A DNA stretch of 64,000 nucleotides from DATBGZ01 sp036557785 (GTDB taxonomy: Bacteria > Actinomycetota > Actinomycetes > Mycobacteriales > Micromonosporaceae): contig DATBGZ010000063.1 of NCBI GenBank assembly GCA_036557785.1, positions 11,059-75,058 on the forward strand, read 5' to 3'. Shown here one piece after another: positions 7,669 to 16,728 of this stretch. How positions within the stretch are numbered: position 1 is the first letter of the stretch; the number at the start of each line of letters is the position of its first letter. Below the pieces are notes generated by a model, which worked only from the letters and a program-made list of their open reading frames with translations, was not told where the DNA came from and made no database searches. Made by a program: the position numbers and the translations under genes.

Positions 7669-9636
7669 ATGTTCATTGAGAAACTCGTGCTGGAGAACTT
7701 CCAGTGCTTCGGGCCGGGGTGCGCCGAAGTGGCGCTCGGGCCGGAATTGACCGCGCTCGTCGGCGCGAACGGGTCCGGCAAGACAGCGGCGTGCCTGGCG
7801 CTTCTGCGGCTGTTCGGAGTGTCCACTCAGGAGCGTGCCATCCGGGCCGACGACTTCCACGTCCCAGCCGACGAGGTGCAGGCACCCGCGACGCGCGCGC
7901 TGACGATCGAGGCGATCCTCGCCTTCCCGGAGCTCGACGAGGACGAGGCGGAGGACACCGACGATGAGGTGCCGGCCGGGTCGCGTGCGGTTCCCGGGTT
8001 GTTCGAGCGAATGGCTGCCACGCCGGAGGGGGAGGCCCTAAAGGTACGGATCATTCTGCGTGCCGTCTGGGAGGACGACGGCACCGTGGAGGGCGCGATC
8101 ACCGAGAAGCGGATGTTCGTCCTCACGCTCGACCCCGATTTCGACGACGAGGTCGATAGCGACAAGTGGACGGAGCTCACTGCGGCTGAGCGGAGCCGGA
8201 TCCAGATGATCTATATACCGGCCACCCGGGACGGGGCGCGGCACGTCGCCGCGTTCCTGCGGGGGCGACTGTGGCGGGCTGCGCAGTGGTCCACTGATCT
8301 TCGCGATGAGCTGGCGGGCAGCGCCAAGGCTGTCGCTGACCGGTTCGCCGCGGAGCCGGCGGTCGCTGCGGTCGAGACGGCGCTGACGGCGCGGTGGCAG
8401 GAGCTGCACGACTCGGACCTGCACGCCTCGCCGCGGTTCCGACTGCTCGACGACGACATCACGCAGCTGGTGCGCGGCTCCGAGCTTGTCTTCGAGCCGA
8501 GCCACACGGGCCGGGCGCGACCCGCCCGGCTGCTCAGCGACGGGCAAAGGTCGCTGCTGCACTTGGCGCTGACGACCGCGACCCTCGACGTCGAGGCGGC
8601 ACTGGTCGAGGGGCGCCACGGCGCGGAGTTTCAACTCAGCACGGGCCACCTGCCCGACCTGACCCTGATCGCGGTCGAGGAGCCCGAGAACAGCCTCTCG
8701 CCCTTCTTCCTGTCCCGGATCGTCGCGCAGCTTCAAGGCGTGAGCCGGTCGACCCGGGCGCAGTCGGTCATCTCCAGCCACTCGGCGAGCGTGCTGACGC
8801 GCGTCGAGCCCGAGGACATCCGCTACTTCCGGCTGGACACCGACGAGGGCGCGGCAGAGGTCCACGAGATCACGCTGCCGGACGAAGGAAGTGACGCGGG
8901 CAAGTACATCCGGGAGGCCGTGCGCGCCCATCCCGAGCTGTACTTCGCCAAGTTCGTGATCCTCGGTGAGGGCGACACCGAGGAGATCGTAATCCCGCGA
9001 ATCGCCAAGGCCCAGGACGTCGGACTCGACCCGTCGTTCGTCGCGATGGTCCCGCTCGGCGGTCGCCACACCAACCACATGTGGAAGTTACTGAATGACC
9101 TGAAGGTCCCCCACGCGACGCTGCTCGATCTCGACTACGGGCGGGCCGGCGGCGGCGCGGGCCGCCTCCGCGACGCGTGCAAACGCCTCGCCGACGCCGG
9201 TCTGAAGCCGTTGCGTGGGCTGCCCGGCTTCGCGTCGGCGGACGATATCACCGACGACCTCACCCCCGACCAGCTCCGGCCGGTCACCCGGCGGCTCGAA
9301 CGGCACGGCGTGTTCTTCGCCAGCCCGCTTGATCTCGACTACAGCATGCTGCGCAAGTACCCCACGGCCTATCGGGATCTCGATGCGGGCGAGCGGGGCC
9401 CGGCCGCCGGGGCGGCGGCCATCGCCGTGCTCGGCCGCGACCGGACCCACCCCGAGTACTGGGCCTTGCGTGGCCGGCCAGAACGGCTGCGGTGGTACCG
9501 GTATCTGTTCCTGACCCGGTCGAAGCCGAGCACACACCTGCGGGCACTGAGCCGGCTCACTGACGCGGAGCTCGCCCAGGCGCCGACTGTGATCACCTCA
9601 CTGGTCCGGTATGTGCGCAGGAAGGCCGGCCTGTGA
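7669..9636 (+). CDS. gajA: GajA-like OLD-family ATPase/TOPRIM nuclease
   Basis: Predicted DNA nuclease of a Gabija-type antiphage pair. The N-terminal ABC-type ATPase has Walker A GANGSGKT (residues 32-39), an LSDGQRS signature, Walker B LIAVEEPENSL and a following SHSASVL switch segment. The C-terminal TOPRIM domain has the Glu of LGEGDTEE (E434) and the DxD of LLDLDYG (D487, D489). This is the class 2 OLD layout. I chose the ATG at 7669 (MFIEKLVLENF, the usual OLD N-terminus) instead of the in-frame GTG 32 codons upstream. The last 4 nt overlap the helicase gene, so the two are coupled. In Gabija, NTP depletion is thought to release DNA cleavage. Confidence 0.9.
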   Translation: MFIEKLVLENFQCFGPGCAEVALGPELTALVGANGSGKTAACLALLRLFGVSTQERAIRADDFHVPADEVQAPATRALTIEAILAFPELDEDEAEDTDDEVPAGSRAVPGLFERMAATPEGEALKVRIILRAVWEDDGTVEGAITEKRMFVLTLDPDFDDEVDSDKWTELTAAERSRIQMIYIPATRDGARHVAAFLRGRLWRAAQWSTDLRDELAGSAKAVADRFAAEPAVAAVETALTARWQELHDSDLHASPRFRLLDDDITQLVRGSELVFEPSHTGRARPARLLSDGQRSLLHLALTTATLDVEAALVEGRHGAEFQLSTGHLPDLTLIAVEEPENSLSPFFLSRIVAQLQGVSRSTRAQSVISSHSASVLTRVEPEDIRYFRLDTDEGAAEVHEITLPDEGSDAGKYIREAVRAHPELYFAKFVILGEGDTEEIVIPRIAKAQDVGLDPSFVAMVPLGGRHTNHMWKLLNDLKVPHATLLDLDYGRAGGGAGRLRDACKRLADAGLKPLRGLPGFASADDITDDLTPDQLRPVTRRLERHGVFFASPLDLDYSMLRKYPTAYRDLDAGERGPAAGAAAIAVLGRDRTHPEYWALRGRPERLRWYRYLFLTRSKPSTHLRALSRLTDAELAQAPTVITSLVRYVRRKAGL

Positions 9637-11576
9637 GCCTGGCCGGGGAGGGCGAGGTCTGGTTGCCCCGGCTTCCGGGACGGCGGGTGACCCCGGCCGA
9701 CGCCTGGCAACCGATCGATATCGACGAGTTTGAGCCCGCAGCCTGGGCTGCGCTGCGCGAGGAGGGCAACGCCGCCGTCGTCGCCGGACCGGGCGCCGGG
9801 AAGACGGAGTTCCTCGCGCAGCGAGCCGCGTATCTTCTCCAGACCGGCATCTGCCCGGCACCGCAACGCATCCTGGCGATCTCGTTCAAGCGCGACTCGG
9901 CCGCCAACCTGGGCCGGCGCGTCCGACGCCGGGTCCCGGAGCACGCAGATCGCTTCGTGTCGATGACGTTCGACGCCTTCACTAAGGGGCTCGTCGACCG
10001 GTTCGGCGCCGCGCTCCCACCGGCCTGGCGACGCCGCGAACGCTACGAGATCGCGTTCCCTACGGACGGCGACGTTCGCACCTTCGTGAATGAGATCGCG
10101 GCATCGGCACCCGCGGGGCTGCGTGAGCGGGTGAGGGCGCTGAAGCCCGACACGTTCCTGACCGACGTCGTCGGTGGCCTGAGTCTGCCGGTCGCGCTGC
10201 CGCCCGTGCTTTCAGGCGACGAGGATGAGGACGCGCGGTCCTACGCCGCGCTGCAGTGGTGGCAGCGGCGCTACCTGCCACCAGGAACGCCCACCGTCGA
10301 GTTCGTCATGCTCAACCGGCTGGCCGACCTGCTCGTGCGTTCGGTGCCCGTCCTGAGGCGCGCGCTACGCCTGACGTACCGGTTCGTCTTCGTCGACGAG
10401 TTCCAGGACACCACCAGCGCGCAGTACTCGTTCCTCGCCTCGGTCTTCGGCACCGGCACGGCCGTCACGGTCGTCGGCGACCGCAAGCAGCGCATTATGG
10501 CGTTCGCCGGAGCGATGTCCGACGCCTTTGGGCAGTTCATCGCCGACTTCAAGGCGGCCCGCCACGACCTGACCTGGAACTTCCGGTCTTCAGATCCGCT
10601 CGTGCAGCTCCAGCACATCGTGGCCAGCAAGCTGGACCGCACAGCGACGCGAGCGATCTCCAAGGCGACCGGGGAGACCGGCCACGCCCCGGTCGAGCTG
10701 TGGGTGTTCCGCGACACTGACGCGGAGGCGGGGACAATCGCGGACACCATCGCCGACGACGTAACCGGCGGGCGTCACAGCCCGGCCGACTTTGCGGTCG
10801 TCGGACGCCAACAGATCTCGCGCCTCGAAGCGCGGTTCATTGAACACCTCGCGCGGCACGGGATCGCCTTGCGCAACGACGACGCCATGTTCGGCAAGCT
10901 GCGCCTGCAGGACCTGCTCAAGCACGAGATCACCCACCTTATGCTCGGTCTGCTACGGCTGGCGGTCCAGCCGCGCGGTCTGCCGAGCGTGTGGCGCGAG
11001 GTCTGCACCACGATGTCCCAGATCCACGGTGCCGAGGAGGACTTCGCCGTGCGCCAGGTCCAGGATGACCTGGCAGAGGCCATCAGTTCGCTCGGCGCCT
11101 GGCTGGGCGAGCACGACATCGACGACATCGACACCGACAAGGTCGTCGACCGCGTGTTGAAACGGATCGACGCCGATGCCGCTGGTCGCTACGTCAGGTC
11201 CATGGGTACTGGCGACGAGCTGACGCTGCTGGTCGATGCGTTCCGTGCCCGCCTGCACCACGTCGCCGGCACCAGCAAGGACTGGCGGGAAGCCTTCGAG
11301 CAGTTTGAGTCAGCGGACGCGGTCGCGCTGCTCACCGCCCACCGCAGCAAAGGCCTCGAGTACCACACGGTCTTCTTTGTCGGCCTTGACGGTTACCAGT
11401 GGAGGTACCACCGCACGGATGTAGTCAGTTCCACGTCGACCTTCTTCGTGGGCGTGTCCCGCGCAGCACAACGACTCGTCTTCACCTCGGTGGGGCGAGA
11501 CGGTCGCACCGGCGTCATCGCGGACCTGTACGACATGCTCGACGACGCCGGAGTCCCGGAGATCGACAAGGACTAG
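9633..11576 (+). CDS. gajB: GajB-like UvrD/Rep helicase
   Basis: Superfamily 1 helicase partner of the OLD nuclease. Visible motifs are Walker A AGPGAGKTEF (K57), motif II VFVDEFQDTTS, motif III GDRKQRIMAFAGA, motif IV near LTWNFRSS, motif V LTAHRSKGLEYHTV and motif VI FVGVSRAAQRLVF. It is 647 aa, somewhat longer than the roughly 500 aa I recall for GajB, and the extra length lies in the 2B-like region. The GTG start overlaps the nuclease stop by 4 nt. An OLD nuclease immediately followed by a UvrD-like helicase defines Gabija. The pair sits alone between the pilus operon and the minus-strand module, as inserted defence cargo would. Confidence 0.88.
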   Translation: MSLAGEGEVWLPRLPGRRVTPADAWQPIDIDEFEPAAWAALREEGNAAVVAGPGAGKTEFLAQRAAYLLQTGICPAPQRILAISFKRDSAANLGRRVRRRVPEHADRFVSMTFDAFTKGLVDRFGAALPPAWRRRERYEIAFPTDGDVRTFVNEIAASAPAGLRERVRALKPDTFLTDVVGGLSLPVALPPVLSGDEDEDARSYAALQWWQRRYLPPGTPTVEFVMLNRLADLLVRSVPVLRRALRLTYRFVFVDEFQDTTSAQYSFLASVFGTGTAVTVVGDRKQRIMAFAGAMSDAFGQFIADFKAARHDLTWNFRSSDPLVQLQHIVASKLDRTATRAISKATGETGHAPVELWVFRDTDAEAGTIADTIADDVTGGRHSPADFAVVGRQQISRLEARFIEHLARHGIALRNDDAMFGKLRLQDLLKHEITHLMLGLLRLAVQPRGLPSVWREVCTTMSQIHGAEEDFAVRQVQDDLAEAISSLGAWLGEHDIDDIDTDKVVDRVLKRIDADAAGRYVRSMGTGDELTLLVDAFRARLHHVAGTSKDWREAFEQFESADAVALLTAHRSKGLEYHTVFFVGLDGYQWRYHRTDVVSSTSTFFVGVSRAAQRLVFTSVGRDGRTGVIADLYDMLDDAGVPEIDKD

Positions 11577-11750
11577 CTCGCCGTTTCCGTCTGGTCTGAG
11601 GAATCCAGGTCAGGGCGGGACGACCCACGCAGCAGGGGGGGCCGCGCTCCACCAGAGGGCGGGACTCGCGCATCTCAGAAGCGAAGAGGGGCATCGATGC
11701 GGTCGTGGTGACCGACTGATGGGGTTCGGGGCCCGGGACCCGCCGATGCC

Positions 11751-12455
11751 TCAAGTCGGCACAGCACGGGGAACGTGGCGCGGCGGAATAGACGGCGTCG
11801 TGGACACCAGCGGCGCCGTGCTCTCGTCGTACGACAGGCCCATGTGACCCCGCGGGATCTCCAACCCGTCGGCGATGCGGGCAAGCAGGTCGTAGGAGAG
11901 CACGCGCCGGCCGGCGAGGATTTCTGAGATCTCCGACTGCGACTGCCCTGTGTGCGCGGCGATCTGCCGTTGTGAGATGCCTCTGTGGTTGAGGATGCGG
12001 AACACGGTGGCGACGTCGCGGACCGCCAGCGCGTGGCGCATGTCGGGGCGGCCCAGTGCGTCCTTGACGGCGGCCACCACGTCGACGACGCGTCGCGTGC
12101 GTGCCGGGGTCGTCGCGACAACGGTGTCGTCGTTGGCGGTGAGGTTGGCGAGGAACCGGGCCTTCTGCTCGGTGGTGGCGCTGGCGAGGAACATGTCGAG
12201 CCTGGCCTGGTTGGAGGGGCGCAGGATGGCGGCGCGGCCGGCGGACTCCCACCGGGAGACGATGCGGTCGCTGACGCCCAGGCTGCGGGCGAACTCGCGC
12301 ACGCTGAGGCGGGTAGCTGCTCGTAGGGCGCGGATCTCGACTCCGGTCCAGCGGCGGATGGTGACCGGCGGCGGATCGGTAGCCGGGTCGGACGTTGCCG
12401 TCCGCAGCGTGTCGGACGCGGGCTGTCGACCGGCGCCGTCAGCGGTCGAGTCCAT
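11751..12455 (-). CDS. Regulator with two HTH regions, 234 aa
   Basis: DNA-binding protein with an N-terminal XRE-like helix-turn-helix (LSVREFARSLGVSDRIVSRWES) and a second one near the C-terminus (ISQRQIAAHTGQSQSEISEIL). The middle is helical. I chose the ATG at 12455 because GGGAG lies 5 nt before it; ATG 12467 and a further upstream ATG are in frame. It lies at the downstream end of the minus-strand gene series and beside the defence pair, so it may control the element or the series. The target is unknown. Confidence 0.8.
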   Translation of the reverse strand: MDSTADGAGRQPASDTLRTATSDPATDPPPVTIRRWTGVEIRALRAATRLSVREFARSLGVSDRIVSRWESAGRAAILRPSNQARLDMFLASATTEQKARFLANLTANDDTVVATTPARTRRVVDVVAAVKDALGRPDMRHALAVRDVATVFRILNHRGISQRQIAAHTGQSQSEISEILAGRRVLSYDLLARIADGLEIPRGHMGLSYDESTAPLVSTTPSIPPRHVPRAVPT

Positions 12456-12721
12456 GCTGGCTCCCATCCGAACTGCTGCCGACGTTGCGCCGGCGGTGCT
12501 GTGATGGTGGCCTCCGGTCCGCGCACGATCAAGGCATATCGATGGCAATCTGCGCATCGTCGGGAGCCGTGCCGGCTCGACGGACACGTCGTTCCGGTCC
12601 GTAAACGCAAAAAAGGTCGTCTATGCGGTCGGAACAGCCGACAGTGGAGTTCGGTGCTGCCGCTCGGCAGGGCGCCGGTCGGTCACGGTGATGGTGCCCG
12701 GCCGGCGCCGTGCCGCTGCGG

Positions 12722-12922
12722 TCAGTGGTCGAGCACGCTGACGCGGATGTGCATCTGCACGATGCGCGAGGGCAGGCCGACTTCGCGGTCGTACCAGGCG
12801 CGGTACCTGCGCGCCGCGTCCAGCGTTGAGAGTGGGCTGTCGACGGTGTCGAACCATTGGTCGTCGTCCGGGTATCGGTGCTGCACGACCCACTGGATGT
12901 AGTCGGCGGTGTCTTCGGGCAT
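12722..12922 (-). CDS. Small acidic hypothetical protein, 66 aa
   Basis: Not recognised. A compact soluble protein rich in Asp and aromatic residues (MPEDTADYIQWVVQHRYPDDDQWF), ending in a hydrophobic strand (IVQMHIRVSVLDH). The ATG at 12922 has GGAG 5 nt upstream. A longer frame reaches further upstream but has no ribosome binding site. It belongs to a set of small minus-strand genes that are each flanked by non-coding spacers. The upstream spacer holds a near copy of the GTCTNNTGTGGAC motif at 13010-13022. Confidence 0.65.
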   Translation of the reverse strand: MPEDTADYIQWVVQHRYPDDDQWFDTVDSPLSTLDAARRYRAWYDREVGLPSRIVQMHIRVSVLDH

Positions 12923-13136
12923 GGTCGCTCCAAGGTCTCTTTCTCGGTGGGTGCGGCTCAGGCCGGCGACCCGCGGGTGGATTGGGTCGCCGGCGCGGCC
13001 GGCTTGTATGTCGTGTGTGGACAGTGGGATCGCGGACGAGTATGTTGTCCGCGGGTGGTGGACCGTCACGTGGCCCTAACCGTGTAGGTCGGTATGCGCG
13101 GCGGTGTCTCGGGCGAGTTGGCCCGGGACCGTGTGC

Positions 13137-13592
13137 TTAGGTGGTGGTGGTGAGCAGGGGTTGGGTGTGGGCCGGGTACTGGTAGCCGGGGCCCCAGGGG
13201 AACCGGTCGGCGGGGTCGGGCCAGACGATCTGCTGCAGCCGTACGTTGTTCCGGCCGTACATGGCGTAGGCGGTGCCGGGGACGATCTGCCCGGTCGGGG
13301 TGCCGTCGATGATGACGGCCGGGTGACCGAGCAGCAGGTCGTCGAGTTGCTGCCGGTGGGTCCAGCGCTGCCCGGCCAACGCGCGTTGCGCGAGGTCGCC
13401 GAGGATGGCGTGGGCGAGTTCGGGGCGCAGGCCGGTGATGACGAGTTCGGGTGCGCCGATGCCGGTCAGGCCGACGGTGTAGGCGACGTGTGCCTCACCG
13501 TCGTGGTCGGGGAGGACGGCGGTGACCGTCCATCCGGTGGCGGCGATGTCCTGGCACTGCTGCAGCAGGACCATGAGTTCGTACGGGGACAC
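13137..13592 (-). CDS. DUF4262 domain protein, 151 aa
   Basis: DUF4262 family, biochemical role unknown. Family features seen are the AYTVGLTGIGAPELVITGL segment and a later GRNNVRLQQIVWPDP segment. It is short and soluble. The start at 13592 matches the family N-terminus, which begins just before QQCQDI. Such proteins are common in actinobacterial accessory regions. A hairpin at 13630-13669 separates it from the upstream VWA gene, so it is likely transcribed separately. Confidence 0.78.
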   Translation of the reverse strand: MSPYELMVLLQQCQDIAATGWTVTAVLPDHDGEAHVAYTVGLTGIGAPELVITGLRPELAHAILGDLAQRALAGQRWTHRQQLDDLLLGHPAVIIDGTPTGQIVPGTAYAMYGRNNVRLQQIVWPDPADRFPWGPGYQYPAHTQPLLTTTT

Positions 13593-13629
13593 GGTGATGT
13601 TCTCCTTCGTGTCGATGGCATGGGCGACA

Positions 13630-13669
13630 CCGGCACAGCCGCACCCGGCGGGCGTTGTGGCTGTGCCGG
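13630..13669 (-). terminator. GC hairpin downstream of the VWA gene
   Basis: Inverted repeat CCGGCACAGCC ... GGCTGTGCCGG, an 11-bp perfect stem with an 18-nt loop, located about 70 nt beyond the VWA stop codon on the minus strand. There is no U tract, which is usual for actinomycetes. Confidence 0.55.
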
Positions 13670-13739
13670 CGCGCGCGGAAGCAGCCGCCCGCCGGGTGGC
13701 GGTTCAGCTGCGGTGGAAGAGAACCGCCCTCCGGAGCGA

Positions 13740-15347
13740 TCAGGTGGTGTGGAGGGCGGCGACGGCCGCGGCGGCGATGTGCTCGATGGCCTGGACGGGG
13801 TCGGTGATGGTCACCGTGGTGGTGTCGGTGAAGGTGTGGCCGGGTCCGTCCGGGCGTAGCCACAGGACCGGGCAGCCGTCGTGGTGCAGGGTGCTGATGA
13901 GTCGTTGGGCCGGTTCGAGGTCGGGCAGGTCGCCGTCGGAGACGACGGCGAGCAGCCGTAGGGTGCGCTGGTTGCGCAGGTCGAGCAGGGTGTCGGCGAG
14001 TTTGACCGCGTCGCAGAACGCGGTGGTGCCGCCGAAGGCGTGCATCTGGGGCACCTGGGTCGGCCACCGTCTCGGTGGCAGGACCAGGGTCGCCTTCTCC
14101 GCGAACGCGATGAGGGCGACGGTGGCGTGGTTGCGTCGTCCGGCGTGGGCGAGGATCCACCCGGCCGAGGACAGCGGTGCCATGTAGTCGTGCATGGAGC
14201 CGGAGGTGTCGACCAGGATGCCCAGGTGCAGGTCGGGTTTGGGTGGCGGCAGCGTGGTGCGCTGCTGCCACGGGGTGGCGGTAGGGATGGCGCCGGCGGC
14301 GCGTTGCGCATCGATGGTGATGGCGGCGCGGGTGCGCAGCCGGCCCGGCGGTATCGGGGCCGGCTTCGTCGCCGGCTCCGGATGCTGCACCCTTGCTGCG
14401 GCGAGGCGTGCGGCCAGGGTGCGGGCCGCGGCCTGTTCGTCGCCGGTGGGGTCGCGCGGGGTCCACGAGGCGGGTGCCCCGTGACGGGCTTCGATCTGTT
14501 GCTGGATGTACTGGCCGGGGGTGAGTCCGGCGGTGGCGGCGAGGTAGCCGATGATGGCGGCCGCGAGCCGGCCGGCGAAGGCGCCGTCGTCGGGCGCCGG
14601 GGTGTCGGGCTGCTGATCTGGGTCGATGCAGAGGATGTGGCACCACTGAGCGCCGAGTTCGACCATGGCGGTGGCGTCGGTGTCATCGACCTGGTGCGCG
14701 GCTTTCCAGACTTCGCGCAGGGCGCGGAGTTTGTCGGGGCCGATGACGGCGACGACGGCTGCTTTGGCGCCTCGGGTGTCGCGCTGGTTGATGACCCGCG
14801 CGTCGGCGCGGGCCAGCAGCAGGCCGGCGAGTTTGCCGGCGTGCCACGGGTCGTCGACGGGTGTGTCGGCGTGGTCGAGCAGGGTGGTGATCGTGTGGCG
14901 TAGCCAGCGCCGGTCACCGCGGCGGCGTTGCCGGTGGCGGCCTTCGGCGCGGGATTCCTCGAGCAGGTCGGCCGCTGCGACCACGACGGGCGGGGTCCCG
15001 GGTGGTGGGCGCCAGCGGCTGTGGGTGGTGTGGGCGGCCTCGTGGACGAGCAGCCCGTACCCGGTGGGCACGGTCTGTTTGTGGGCGGCCCGTCTGGGGT
15101 CGGCGATGTTCGGGTCGCCGATGTAGGCGGCGTCGACCTCGATACGGCCCAGGTCGGGCCAGGAGCAGGCGGGTGCGCCGCCGCCGGCGCCGGGCGCCAC
15201 CGTGACGGTGACGTCCGTACGTCCGGTCAACTTGGCGGCCTGCCTGGTCCAGGCGCGGCTCCACCGCTGCCACGGGTCGTCGGTCCCGGCCGGCGGTGTG
15301 GCCGGCCGGGCCGTCGGCCGCAGATGGTTGGTGCTTCGGTGCGGCAT
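13740..15347 (-). CDS. VWA-domain protein with HExxH-like motif (MoxR partner)
   Basis: Likely substrate-binding partner of the adjacent MoxR ATPase. The N-terminal part has VHEAAHTTHSRW (H102-H106), a zincin-like HExxH pattern also seen in CobT-like VWA proteins. The C-terminal von Willebrand A domain has the MIDAS sequence DTSGSMH (D380) and later FGGTTAF and VVSDGDLPD. It is 535 aa. I chose the ATG at 15347, which has AGGGAGG upstream, over a longer open frame of poor composition. The MoxR gene lies 58 nt upstream, so the two are probably one transcription unit. MoxR/VWA pairs act as chaperone-like machines; the target here is unknown. Confidence 0.85.
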   Translation of the reverse strand: MPHRSTNHLRPTARPATPPAGTDDPWQRWSRAWTRQAAKLTGRTDVTVTVAPGAGGGAPACSWPDLGRIEVDAAYIGDPNIADPRRAAHKQTVPTGYGLLVHEAAHTTHSRWRPPPGTPPVVVAAADLLEESRAEGRHRQRRRGDRRWLRHTITTLLDHADTPVDDPWHAGKLAGLLLARADARVINQRDTRGAKAAVVAVIGPDKLRALREVWKAAHQVDDTDATAMVELGAQWCHILCIDPDQQPDTPAPDDGAFAGRLAAAIIGYLAATAGLTPGQYIQQQIEARHGAPASWTPRDPTGDEQAAARTLAARLAAARVQHPEPATKPAPIPPGRLRTRAAITIDAQRAAGAIPTATPWQQRTTLPPPKPDLHLGILVDTSGSMHDYMAPLSSAGWILAHAGRRNHATVALIAFAEKATLVLPPRRWPTQVPQMHAFGGTTAFCDAVKLADTLLDLRNQRTLRLLAVVSDGDLPDLEPAQRLISTLHHDGCPVLWLRPDGPGHTFTDTTTVTITDPVQAIEHIAAAAVAALHTT

Positions 15348-15405
15348 GGCGAGGCATGCCTCCCTTCGAATCGATGAATGGTTTGCGAGTCGTCCTGGTT
15401 GGCGG

Positions 15406-16542
15406 TCAGCGTTGGTCGCCGAGGGCGAGCGGGGTGACGGTGGTGCCGAAGTGCTGGTTGAGCGCGGCGACGACCTCGCTGCGGTCGGCCTCGGGGGCGC
15501 GGCCGGCGAGGTTGGCCACCGCTGCGGCGTGCCCGAGGGTCTTGCGGACGCGGGCGAAGCCGAGCAGTTCGCGTAGCTGGGGCGCCCAGGAGACCCGCCC
15601 GTCGGCCAGCGCCTGGTTGAGGGCTCTGGCTGCGTCGATGGCGGGTTTGGGGACGCCGAGGTGGCGGGCCAGGGCCCAGTCGGTGGTGACCTCGATGTGC
15701 ACGTCGAACCTGGAAGCCAGGGCTTCGGTGAGGATGGCGCCGTGCACGCCGGGGTTGTGGGCGGCGAGCACGTAGAAGCCGTCAACGGCTTCGACGCGTT
15801 CGTTGCGGTAGCCGGTGAGGTGGATGACCCGCCGGCCGTCCATCGCCGGGTACAGGACGGCGAGGACCTTGGGTGGGATCAGGGTGGCGTCGTCGATGAG
15901 CAGCGGCCGGCCTTCCCGCATCGCCTGCACGAGCGGGCCGTAGGCGTACTCGTAGCCGCCGTCGGGCAGCGGGACGAAGTTGCCGAGGAAGTCCTCGACG
16001 ACGGTGTCTCCGGTGCCGGTGACGGTGAGCAGGTCGGGGAAGGCGGCCTCCAGCATGGCGGTCTTGCCGGTGCCGGGCGGGCCGTAGAGCAGCGCGGGGA
16101 TGCGCCGCTCCCGTAGCCGTTGCAGGACGTCGAGGTCGGTGGCGCCAGCCAGCTTGCGCGGGTAGTACAGCTCCCCGTTGGGTCGGCGCACCGGACCCCG
16201 CCTGCCCTGCGTTCTGATGCCGGGGGCGCGGGGTGGTGGTGGGGGCAGGGTGCCGGCGGCGGCGATGCCGGCCGCCGTGACCTGGAAGCGGTGCGGATCG
16301 CTGTGGTGGGCGGCGTGCCCGGCCGCGGCCATGCGCTTGAGCGCTTCGAAGACGGCCCCGCTGGAGGGGGCGTCGATGGCGGTGGTGACCTCGCCGACCT
16401 TCAACAGGTCGTCGGGGTGGGCGGCCAGGTGCAGTGCCACCCTGCGGTACAGCTCACCGGCCCGATGCCCCCGCCCGGCGATGTCGTCGGGTGTGTCTGC
16501 TGTGGACGGTTCCGGGTCCGGCTGTGGTGGTGTGGGGTTCAC
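15406..16542 (-). CDS. MoxR-type AAA+ ATPase
   Basis: AAA+ ATPase with Walker A YGPPGTGKTAM, Walker B PLLIDDATLIPP (a second Asp replaces the usual Glu) and the arginine-bearing segment LTEALASRFDVHIEV. An extra N-terminal region of about 130 residues holds a winged-helix-like part (LLKVGEVTTAI, then SGAVFEALKRMAAAG). I chose the GTG at 16542 because AAGGAGA lies 9 nt upstream; the longer frame is unlikely. It is paired with the VWA protein downstream. The Asp in Walker B could slow hydrolysis. Confidence 0.85.
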   Translation of the reverse strand: MNPTPPQPDPEPSTADTPDDIAGRGHRAGELYRRVALHLAAHPDDLLKVGEVTTAIDAPSSGAVFEALKRMAAAGHAAHHSDPHRFQVTAAGIAAAGTLPPPPPRAPGIRTQGRRGPVRRPNGELYYPRKLAGATDLDVLQRLRERRIPALLYGPPGTGKTAMLEAAFPDLLTVTGTGDTVVEDFLGNFVPLPDGGYEYAYGPLVQAMREGRPLLIDDATLIPPKVLAVLYPAMDGRRVIHLTGYRNERVEAVDGFYVLAAHNPGVHGAILTEALASRFDVHIEVTTDWALARHLGVPKPAIDAARALNQALADGRVSWAPQLRELLGFARVRKTLGHAAAVANLAGRAPEADRSEVVAALNQHFGTTVTPLALGDQR

Positions 16543-16566
16543 AATGGGTGATCTCCTTGTGGGCAG

Positions 16567-16598
16567 GCCCGCGCGCCCCGTCTCCGGGGCGCGCGGGC
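16567..16598 (-). terminator. Perfect 14-bp hairpin
   Basis: GCCCGCGCGCCCCG, loop TCTC, then the exact reverse complement. It lies between the stop of the 159-aa gene (16729) and the MoxR start, so it probably ends the former on the minus strand. Confidence 0.65.
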
Positions 16599-16728
16599 AT
16601 TGCGGTTGCCTCGCGGGCGGGAGACGGGCGGCGGTCCCCACCGGCAGGCGGTGCCTGCGCTGGTGGGGCGCCCGTACAAAGGTGGTTCGGGTGCGGCCCT
16701 GGCATGCGTCCTGTGTGGGACTGTCAGG

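Noticed and set aside
15348..15785. Long N-terminal extension of the VWA frame
   Set aside because: It overlaps the MoxR gene on the same strand and has Ser/Pro/Thr-rich out-of-frame composition; the ATG at 15347 has AGGGAGG.
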